Positions 55,411-64,000 of a stretch of 64,000 nt of DNA are shown here, piece after piece. Positions within the stretch are counted from its first letter, which is position 1, and each line of letters opens with the position of its first letter. Origin of the DNA: Xenopus tropicalis (Eukaryota > Chordata > Amphibia > Anura > Pipidae); the NCBI RefSeq assembly GCF_000004195.4, contig NC_030678.2, positions 59,923,378-59,987,377 of the forward strand. Reading direction: 5' to 3'. The notes under the pieces were generated by a model that was not told where the DNA came from, searched no databases, and saw only the letters and a program-made list of their open reading frames with translations. A program made the translations under genes and the position numbers.

Positions 55411-55585
55411 CTTTAAAGGATACCCCTATGCGAGGAATAGGGGCAAGCTTGGGGAGGGGCAATCATTATTACCCAGTGTAGGGAACACTGGGTACTAATG
55501 ATTGCCCCTCCCCAAGCTTGTCCCCATCCCTTGCAGAGGGGTATTGTCCACAAGCTTGTTCTTATTCCTCGCAGAGGGAGTGCCT
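55411..55585. mobile_element. Fold-back element with GGGAGGGGCAATCA arms
   Basis: GGGGCAAGCTTGGGGAGGGG at 55440 is inverted as CCCCTCCCCAAGCTTGTCCCC at about 55503, around centre CCCAGTGTAGGGAACACTGGG. TTTAAAGGATACC at the left edge is T2-like, but no matching right end was found. CCTCGCAGAGGG occurs again at 55567. Confidence 0.75.
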
Positions 55586-55918
55586 TTTCCTGCTGTTGCT
55601 TAGTTTCCTATGATATATTACTATGCTGGTAACTGCTTACACATTGATTGAACCTTGCTTTATCACTGTATCCAATGATCTTGTGGCTCACTCATGCAGG
55701 TGGAGATGATTTTCGTTTAGGGCTGAGCTGAAGGGAACTAAGAAAAAGTAGCTAGGAGTGCAGGCTTAGGAAAAAGAACATGAAAAGAAATGGGAGAAGG
55801 AAGTTAAAAATAAAAGCAGAACAAAAATATTGAGGGATAAGGAGGATAATGGGAAGATAATGAATGTTGAAAGGGGACAAGAAAACATAATGGAAGTGGG
55901 AGTTTGAGATATGAAAAG
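55586..55918. other. Non-coding DNA
   Basis: A-rich tract at 55740-55910; nothing else. Confidence 0.4.
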
Positions 55919-55920
55919 TT

Positions 55921-56084
55921 AGATGCCAACCGACTTTTTTTTTGCCGCACACGTTTTTTTTCTATGCACACAACAAATTTTCTGTGGTGAATTTTGTGCC
56001 CATTTTGAGAAAAAATCTGCCAATGGCAAAAAAAGAAATTCACCGTGAATCCATGCCTGCCGAAAAATTTCGCTCATCACTAGT
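55921..56084. mobile_element. hAT MITE, right part
   Basis: ATCTGCCAATGGCAAAAAAAG, CCATGCCTGCCGAAAAATT and terminal CGCTCATCACTA. The left end is not recognisable. Followed by an end fragment of the TACAGGTATGGG MITE at about 56090-56160. Confidence 0.75.
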
Positions 56085-56160
56085 CTTTCTGTAATTTGCA
56101 TCATCCATTATGCATCATTTGGTTTACGGGTTCCTAGATAGCAGATCCCATATCTGTATA

Positions 56161-57808
56161 ATGAACTAATGGAAAATGGGAATTCGGAGAGAAGGAAGCA
56201 CTAATGGAGTGAGTGATTACATGAAACAAGAATCTAGCAGAGACAATTTCAAAACTGTATGACTATATGTTTAGCATGAAAAGGGACACTAAGCAAAAGT
56301 GTACAAGACTTCTGGCCTAAAGCAGAACGTGGTTACATTCAATCTGAAATATCTGCCTGTGATCCTGCTAATTTATTTAATCATTATTTCTGTGTAGCTA
56401 TAGTTATTAACAATATATAATATAATATATAATATAAGAAGTAAAAGAGACCATGGAAATGAATGCAGAATAACATCTAGATGAAATATTGTAACATTGT
56501 TTGTAGCAGTGAATAGCAGTATGAAATAATGTCTGCATGGGTATCATCACCAGTTCTCTAGACATTCATAGCATAATGTTGATGTAAAGCTAATGCTGTC
56601 ATTTTACCCGATGCTCAATTATGCTCTTTTTTTAAAGCAGGCATTTACTCAGCAGTTGTGTTTTTGTTTGCTTAAATCCCTTCTTGCTCTTTTCCTTAAG
56701 CCTCTTATTGAATTCATACTCAATTTTGATAGCGAGAGACAAGGTAAAGAAGCAATTACTAAGCTTCAGCATTGTCTCTGTTTGTTAGGACTGTGACTAA
56801 GGGAGCCTGGGGAGAAATTAAATTGGAATTAAAAGAAAGTTGAGCTGCAGTGATTATTGAGCATGTTTTGTCATACCTGAAAACTAACTCCAGGTCAGGA
56901 CCCTGATAACAGGAAAGAGCTGAATTTCTTCACATTTTTACAATGTTACAATAATTGACAAAAGACTCCTGTGAACTTAACAGAATTTAGTGGATTGTAG
57001 TGCTCTCATGACTGCTGTTCTGTAAAAGGCATTTACTATATTAAACTGCTTTTTAGGAAGCAAAAATACTAACACAAAACTTTTAAAGGGAAAGAATAAT
57101 TCATTTGGTTCTCTGCTATTACGCTCAGGGAAAAGTTGCTTAAATAAATTAAGTGTGTACACACTACATTAACGCTACGCACACATGGCTGCTCAACATT
57201 GTGTTAGTGCTTGATTCTGAGCTGCTATCCTACAATAAAATTTGATATGGGATCAGAACCAAGTGGCAATGCACTGTTTCCTTTTCAATGTATGTCTTTT
57301 ACGACTGCAAGAGCAAAATGGGGAAATGTAATAAAATTTGCACCAGTATCCCACTGCAACCAGTTAGTGAGTAGCATTTACAGTTCATCTGTTTGAAAGC
57401 ATCTGATTGCCATTGATTACTAGATCTTGAACAAACTTTTCTGCTTATTTTACACGGTCCCTTAAGTGTCTTCAGTGGAACTGCAATTCTATGACAACTG
57501 CTGCATGCACTAGAGATTAGTTTATGTGTTAGAGCTTCTTTCTATTGCAGGTCCTGTGTGTCATCTCCATATATTATATGGATGTACTATGCTTGCAGTC
57601 TGTTATAGAATGCAGGAACAGAAGAAACTAAAGGAATATGGTACTTATAAAAGCAAACCCAGACTAATATAAATATTGTAGATCTGATCTGACCAAAAAT
57701 TGAGCAAATGTAAAAGAAAATTATCAAAGTAAGTTCTCTGCTACACCTTCTCTACAGCATTGTTTTAATATGGAGTTTCAAACAGGTGACCTCTTTTTAG
57801 TGGACTTT
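56161..57808. other. Mostly unique DNA; candidate conserved block 56560-56930
   Basis: 56400-56440 is an AATATAAT tandem. 56560-56930 is repeat-free with balanced composition and words such as AATTAAATTGGAATTAAAA. No gene. Confidence 0.35.
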
Positions 57809-58262
57809 TTAAAGGAATACAAAAAAATGCAGAATCCCGCATTGAAATTCATTTTTCAAAAATGCAAACAGATTTTGTTATATTCAATTTTGAAATTTCA
57901 CATTTCAATATTCTTCATTTTCCAGGGTGCCACAACCATGTGACCTGTGATAAAAAGTTGGAGTGATATCACCCCCTTTCCAGCAGCCAATCAGCAGAAC
58001 AATGGGAGGGTAGCAAGTCTGGCTTGGGACTCCTCCAGTAACATAGGTTACCTGATAGCAGTTCTAATGTGTAGTGCTGGCTCCTTCTGAAAGCTCAGAT
58101 TTAGGCACAATGCACTGAGATGGCTGCATACACATCAATATTACAACTAAAAAAAATACATTTGGTGGTTAAAGAATAACATTTTCAATGGTAAAGTGAA
58201 TTATTTGCTGTGTAATGTAGAAATAAAAAGTATACTATAAAATCATGACAGAATTCCTTTAA
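57809..58262. mobile_element. T2-type MITE, complete
   Basis: Begins TTAAAGGAATAC and ends GAATTCCTTTAA with TTAA on both sides. The interior contains AGCAGCCAATCAGCAGAACA. A truncated relative is at 13969-14121. Confidence 0.92.
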
Positions 58263-59406
58263 GATCCCTTTGTTGTTTCCTAATCTTCTACACACTTTTT
58301 TTTTACTTTATAGTTCAGCATCCACTTTGTATAAATGTTTCTCCATGTTAGCCTACTGTACTTTGATTCTAGACATTCTTTATTGCTTATTTTCAGATTA
58401 CATGTCTATCATTTCTGAAGAATGTTCAAGATATTGTCATTGCATAAAAACACTCAGCATGTAATGGGAACAGCCCAGTTTGAAAGCTAGGAGGTGTCAC
58501 AGTTATAGAGGGCACTCCTCTTTGGGATCCCAATGCCAGGCCCTATGTTTAACAACATCCGCCTATGATCGGTGGGAAAATAATTCAAAATCAACTCTTT
58601 TAAAAGATTATGGTTTTGCACAAATGTTTATCTTACTGTTTCTGGCCTAAATATGGTAAAAAAAATGGTGAACACTGTTTTTGGTTTTCTCAGTTGAACT
58701 GCTTTGCCCTATATATTGCTGTTAATCGCTCCTATAGTTATGTAGTGTTTACTGTATACCTTGTTCTTTGCCTTGAATGTAAAGATAATTAATCTTTAAC
58801 TGCAAAAAGTTATGATGTGATTTATTTACTTTTTAATACTAGCTGAAAAAGCCATTAACCTTAAAATACATAGTAATAGGCAGTTGTATTCAAAACTTTG
58901 GCCAGAAAATTAATGAGAGTTGGAAGTGGGTCAATGACTCCTAAGCTCTACCATCAATTTGTTTAATTAATTATACACCTCGAGGACAAGACCACTTCGT
59001 CAGACCAAATCAAACCCCATCTGACTCAGGAGAAGAACTGTTATTTAAGGCATTGCTTTTTATTTTCCCTGCGGCCTATGGTTGGGATGGCAAGAACAAA
59101 TGGCACAGGTATTTTGTTTATTTATTAGAGTTTTAAAAGGGAAACATAGTTGTGTCTTATTATGCTGTAGTTTTGCCCAGTAATTACGTAATCTCTAAAA
59201 CATTCGTTGAATATTGCTGTTAGTGTTTGTATGGCCATTCTATGGGTTAGCCTACAACAAAACACTTTAATTTGTCAGTTTAAATAACCTTTTAAAGAGA
59301 TTTTTTTCAATGCAAATATATAATAATTTGATTATTCTGTGTTGTAATGGTGAGTGACAGTAGGGGGAAGACAACTAAAAATCTCTGCTTCCTAACTGCA
59401 GCGTTC
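58263..59406. other. AT-rich non-coding DNA
   Basis: No feature recognised. Confidence 0.4.
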
Positions 59407-60107
59407 TTAAAGGAAAACTAAACCTGTAAATAATGCAGGTCTCTATAAAAACTGCATAAAACAGCTTGTATGTAAAGCCCTGCTTTATTTAAATAAATCA
59501 TCTTCATAAAATATACTTTTTCATAGTATGTGCCATTGGATAATTCTGAATAGAAAATTTACATTTTAAAGGCACACATACATGTTAGGTCACATTCGCC
59601 AATTATTGGACACATTTCTGTCTTTTACTCCCAAACATCTTTCTGTTAAGGTGGCCATACACGCTAAGATCCCCAAGCGAGCAGATCTTCTCCCGATATC
59701 CCCATCTATGGGTGGGTGATATCGATCTATTTTAGTTGTTTGACCCTGGGGCCAAACTATCAAATTAAAACAACGAGCATAGGCGTCCGTCGGTTCAACA
59801 GCCGATGCGATCCCCGATCCGACTAATTTTTAAACCTGTTCGAATGAGATCTGGCCAATTTCAGGCCAGATATTGGTCGGGCAGGCCCGCCGTTAGTGTC
59901 CATGCACGGGCTGATAAGCTGCCAAATCGGTCTAAGGGGCTGATATTGGCAGCTAGAATTGGCCTGTTTATGGCCACCTTTACAGTTAGAACTGCAGGTG
60001 AGTGACACAGACCAAAATGGTGGCTCAAGGTTAAAAATGTACAGTAAAAGGACAGTATTTACTGATGTTGGTTAAGTATTCATTCTGGAGGTATAGTTTT
60101 TCTTTAA
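59407..60107. mobile_element. T2-type MITE split by a nested insertion
   Basis: Left end TTAAAGGAAAACTAAACC and right end GGTATAGTTTTTCTTTAA are inverted, with TTAA outside. The interior is interrupted at 59647-59982 by another transposon, explaining the 700-bp span. Confidence 0.8.
59647..59982. mobile_element. DNA transposon with TAAAGGTGGCCATA ends, copy 2 (nested)
   Basis: TAAGGTGGCCATACACG and inverted ATGGCCACCTTTA ends. The interior shares GCGATCCCCGA and CAATTTCAGGCCAGAT-type segments with 18529-18826. CpG-richer than the host MITE. Confidence 0.88.
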
Positions 60108-60830
60108 GTGAGAACTTGCACCCCTTAGCATTCTAGCACTTTTGCCCTGGGGAACAGGGGTTAAAAAGGGGTTATTTTACCCCTTATATGTCACTTTTGC
60201 AAAGGCATATTGAAATTGCTGCAGCCTTCAGCTATATGTAAATATTAAATATATGGCAATAGGCATCTGTTTCTTCTTTGTACTGTGTTAGGAAACCTTG
60301 AAATGTAATAATAATCATTAATTGTCAGAAATGTCCTGCTGTTTATAATACATATAAAAGCATTTTAGTGTAATCCACTCCAAACATGGACAAAGCTAAT
60401 GGATGATAATGAGCTGTACCATTCTGAAACATGCTATCCACCAAAAAATATCGCCTCCATCAATCATAGCTCTTTTATTTATTCAAAGCCTTTCCAGCTC
60501 AAATTACCTTTAATAGAAGCTGTCAGAAAGAGACTATAGGACTGTTTGCACCACTATGCGGTAGTGTAATAAGCAGCTTTAGATGCAAGTACCTTTAAAG
60601 AATGTAAATTTTTTCCACAATAACTGTATCTAAAGTCTAGCATCCAAAACTGCAATTTACTGTCATAAATGTAATGATATCTGAATATATATTATACAAT
60701 TGTCATATATTATTTTTAAACAAAATAAGAGAATGCCTTTTTTACTGGGTTTACATGAAAAATGTATGTTGTTTCAAGCACAGGTACTTTTTCAAGAAAG
60801 TTAAATATTTTCCAAGAAAGTTAAATATTT
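60108..60830. other. Unique DNA; candidate conserved block 60360-60680
   Basis: No repeat ends. 60440-60560 (for example ATCAATCATAGCTC and AATTACCTTTAAT) reads like conserved enhancer-type sequence. Not proven. Confidence 0.35.
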
Positions 60831-60910
60831 TTGGGAGGTGCGGGGCCCCTGGGGTTGTGGCCCCAGTGGGCCCTGCACCCCCCAGTTCGACCCTGCATGT
60901 CAGCAATAGG
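60831..60910. repeat. GC-rich GGGGCCCCTG/GGGCCC remnant
   Basis: GGTGCGGGGCCCCTGGGG and CCAGTTCGACCCTGCATG stand out from AT-rich flanks; probably an interspersed repeat fragment. GTTCGACCC looks B-box-like but no A box or cloverleaf is present. Confidence 0.45.
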
Positions 60911-61577
60911 CAGTTTTGCTGCTCTGGATGTAGTGAGGGCCTACTGCAGAGCTTTTGTGTAGGCAGCCAACTAGATGCTTTAGGCATCAACAAGGTAAGG
61001 CAATACAAGTTGCAGGAATCATCTGTATGAAACCAAACATCTGGTTGATTGCAGTGGGTTTCTAGACCCAAACTACTATTACAAGAAGAAAAATGCTTGC
61101 ACCTGCCCAGGGGCCCACAGCATGAAATTATAAGTTAGTTGCTATGACGTTAGTTACTATGAGTTACTAATGCATTTATCAATGCAGAAACTGTGTGCCC
61201 ACATTAGTAAATCATGCACAAACTGCAGCACATTTTATTACGCTATAATATCTAGGGAAAACACTGCCTTACTGGTACAATACATGCATTGTGTCAATAT
61301 TCAGGGTTTTGCAGCTACCACTTATTTGATACATGTGCGTAGGTGCCAGAACTGCTTGTCCAAACAGAACACGTATGCAACCTACTGCTATGGTATTGCT
61401 TTGTAAATGGGTTTTACACTGAATTCTAATCGGTTGTATTATTTTGTGGCTTAGGAAATGATAATAAGAATAATGCACCTCTTTGGCAATGTCATACATT
61501 TAAGTGCTGCTCAGCAATTGCATCACATCTAAATGTTACTCAAGTAGCCAGATTCAATACCATGAAGAAATGTTATT
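60911..61577. other. Non-coding DNA
   Basis: GGGGCCCACAGCATG at 61110 may be another piece of the GC-rich repeat. No gene. Confidence 0.4.
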
Positions 61578-61758
61578 TTATGGTTTATCACATGAAAACT
61601 TATGGGTGAGATTTAATTAGAGGAGAGAAAAAATGTTTCTTCTTTCCCACTGAGTTTTCATGTGATAAAAAGTCTTATTGACTGGCATCTGGTTTTATGT
61701 GAAAATCTGGAATTGAATTAGGAGATAAGCTTTGCTCATCAAACTGAATCTGGCCCAA
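61578..61758. mobile_element. Fold-back MITE, GGCCAGATT-end family
   Basis: TTATCACATGAAAACTTA and inverted CTGAGTTTTCATGTGATAA form the main stem; the right edge GAATCTGGCCC matches the end at 3572. The left edge is uncertain. Confidence 0.6.
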
Positions 61759-64000
61759 GGTGTGTATTTTCTTTTAAATCAGCCAAACACTGTAATTTAC
61801 ATCATTACTTTGCACTACCTGAGACATGGCAAAAGTTATTCAAGCAAGGATTAAACCAGCACACAAAGGCAAGTACAAAGTACACATCACACAGAAACCT
61901 GTTTAAGTCAATGGAAAAAATTAGGTAGGAAGACATTTCTGACGTAAAAAGAAGTAAATAAAATAGAGCAGAAAGTGGTCAAGGCCAATTCTATGAGTAT
62001 GACATTTTTCAAGCAACTGATGGATTCTACATTGCATTGTAAATACAGTGGGAATTTATACATCCATTAAAGTTAAGTGTGGTGTATTTATACAAGGAGC
62101 AAATATTTTCAACCACTTTATTAATAGGCCCCATAGACTTAGAACTAACAGACATTATACAGTATTATATTTTAACCCTTTTATACTAGATACGCTACAC
62201 TACCCCATAATATGGCAGGATTAAAAAAGAAAATAGTTTTATGAATATACTGTAAATTGCAAATAATACCATACTTAGAGGAGGACTATAGTGAAAATGA
62301 AAATTTAAGTTAATTTAAGTTTCTTCATACTGAATATGAAACCTTCTAAATAAAATCCATTAAAAAATGTTGACTGTTTCTGAAATACCAAAGGTACTCT
62401 TTATTATCCCCCCCAGCATCGGTCTCTCTTCATTCTCTCTTCGTGCAGGAGTTGGGTGTCAAGTTTTGACAGCTAGATCTATTATATCTTTTGGTGGGCT
62501 CCCCTTTTTAGCAGATTTATTAGAGTTTACTCAAATCACTGATTCCTAATCTAACAAAATAACTAGTTTTGACAAAAATCCTACATGCAGAGAGATAAGA
62601 GTTCTGGTGATTTTAAAAGAGTGAGCTTTAATACATCTTCTAGGCAAAAGGAGCATGCCAAACGGCGAAAATAGACCTAACTGTCAATCAAAAGCAGGCT
62701 TTTACATCCTGCACCAAGAGAGAGAAAGAAGCTAAGAGGGGGGTCGTTAAGAGAAACTTTGTTATTTAAGAAACTGGTCAGCATTTGTAAATTATTGTAT
62801 TTAGAAAGTTTCTTATTTCAGTATAATTGAGTTTGTATTACATTTTCATATTTGTTAGGGTTCCCCCTTACGTAAACTGGTGCAGACCCTCTCTACAGTA
62901 CAGTACATCAAATGCCCTAAACAAAGAACAGCAACACCGTCAACAGAATTCACAGTGGAAACCAGCTAATGCCAGTGATATCATTAAGATGATATTATTA
63001 AGTTCCTTTTTGAAGAGAAAGCAGATTCCGTTTGAGCATGACACATACAATGTCAAATTCAGTATCTAAGCAGCATCTATTCAGTATCTAAGCAGGACTT
63101 AAAACTATTTTCCGTGCCACCACCGATATAGTTCTGCAGTTTTACGATCTATTTAACTTTTCTATAAACTACAGCTATAGCAAATATTTACAGAGAGCTA
63201 TCAAAGGGATCGAATAAACTAGTGTCACTGTTTCTAAATTTAGCGTAACAATTCACAAAAGAGAAATGTAAACTATATAAATAGAACACGATGCTCCTAA
63301 AATTACATCTCACATACCACAAAATTCCCTTACTGGTTCAGTTCACTATGCTGCCAAAATGCTGTAATCCAAAAGCTTATTACTAGCATCTGGCCTGATG
63401 GCAATGGATTTCTGTGTCTGGCAAAAGTACCTGGAAGTTTGTTACTAACAGGCTAGGACTTAGTTTCCCACAAGGACACAAGGCTGTCTGTAAGCATAGG
63501 TAGATGCTCTGGTCAGTTTGAACTAAACCAAATTCAGCAATACCAAAATAAAGCTTTGTATTTCCTTTGCAAATGGTAATTACAGCATAAGGTAGTTATA
63601 GGGATACTGGTATTATTTTTTTTATGGTGTGCTTATTTCTAAATTACACGGTTTACACAGCAAATAATTTACTCAACAATTTACAATTTTATTTTTGAAC
63701 CAACAAATGTATTTTTTAGTTGTAATATTGTTTCTCCTACTCCCATGTACCTGGAGGAGTTTCAAGCCGGACTTGGATTTTATCTACTGGGAGCTGCTAT
63801 CTTGCTGCCTTCGCATTGTTCTACTAATCGGCTGCTGAGAGGGAATGGTAGTGGTGATAGCACTCCAAATTGCAGCTCAGCAGTAAAGTGTGACTGAAGT
63901 TTATCAGAGCAAGGTCACATGGCTGTAGCACCCTGGGAAAGGTTTGTGCTTTTTGAATATTCTTTATTTTCCATTTTTTAACAAGGGATAGGTGGGGGTA
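61759..64000. other. Mostly unique non-coding DNA to window end
   Basis: No transposon ends, tandem arrays, RNA genes or convincing exons recognised. TCTAAGCAG is duplicated at 63066 and 63087 in a short tandem (TTCAGTATCTAAGCAG). Confidence 0.4.

Noticed and set aside
60880..60900. GTTCGACCC as a tRNA B box
   Set aside because: No A box, acceptor stem or cloverleaf nearby; the phrase lies in a GC-rich repeat fragment. No tRNA gene was recognised elsewhere either.

Overview
This 64-kb window is AT-rich vertebrate DNA dominated by interspersed repeats. I found no convincing protein-coding host gene, no rRNA or tRNA gene, no CRISPR array and no bacterial-style operon. The repeats point to a pipid frog, most likely Xenopus: TTAA-flanked T2/Kolobok-type MITEs with TTAAAGG ends, many short hAT MITEs with TAGTGATG ends and 8-bp target duplications, short fold-back MITEs with TATAAACACTGGGC ends, and CR1/L2-like LINE 3' ends with an AACATAGT octamer tail. 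The species cannot be fixed from sequence reading alone.

Layout. 1-4361 holds two copies of a CpG-rich palindromic element around unique DNA, plus a fold-back at 2592-2706. 6104-7424 holds a TA microsatellite, an inverted pair of a GAAACGTT...AATAAA cassette and a 330-bp MITE. 9234-11182 has a TA microsatellite, purine-rich tracts, a MITE piece and hAT pieces. 12700-14121 is a 5'-LTR-like segment with a 38-bp minisatellite, interrupted by a T2 MITE. 16488-21004 is a dense cluster of DNA transposons, including an 882-bp hAT element with a CCAAT/TATA promoter-like interior. 22649-27070 has T2 and other MITEs and a 5'-truncated LINE inserted in an older repeat. 29400-33796 has a hAT MITE, a diverged LTR-like repeat whose second copy is near 40.7 kb, a T2 MITE and a perfect 55-bp-arm palindrome. 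34840-37900 contains minus-strand Ty3/gypsy debris (integrase-like and possibly gag-like) with a LINE C-terminal fragment. 38020-46635 has more hAT MITEs and a LINE 3' end. 47292-49175 has a T2 MITE, a 96-bp tandem duplication and a plus-strand LINE fragment. 49629-51122 is the most striking locus: two ~616-bp arms in an almost exact palindrome with an ~11-bp loop, inside a 15-bp direct repeat. 52132-60107 has further MITEs and a nested T2 insertion. The last 4 kb is mostly unique.

Nothing here forms a working pathway. The biology visible is transposon insertion, nesting, fold-back formation and local tandem amplification in a gene-poor region, which could be intergenic or a large intron. Several repeat-free blocks (about 21.0-21.8, 23.3-24.0, 28.4-28.8, 56.5-56.9 and 60.3-60.7 kb) read like conserved non-coding DNA and would be the first places to test for host function. 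I did not find a system I would call a new biological machine; the best leads are the fold-back elements and the promoter-bearing hAT element.
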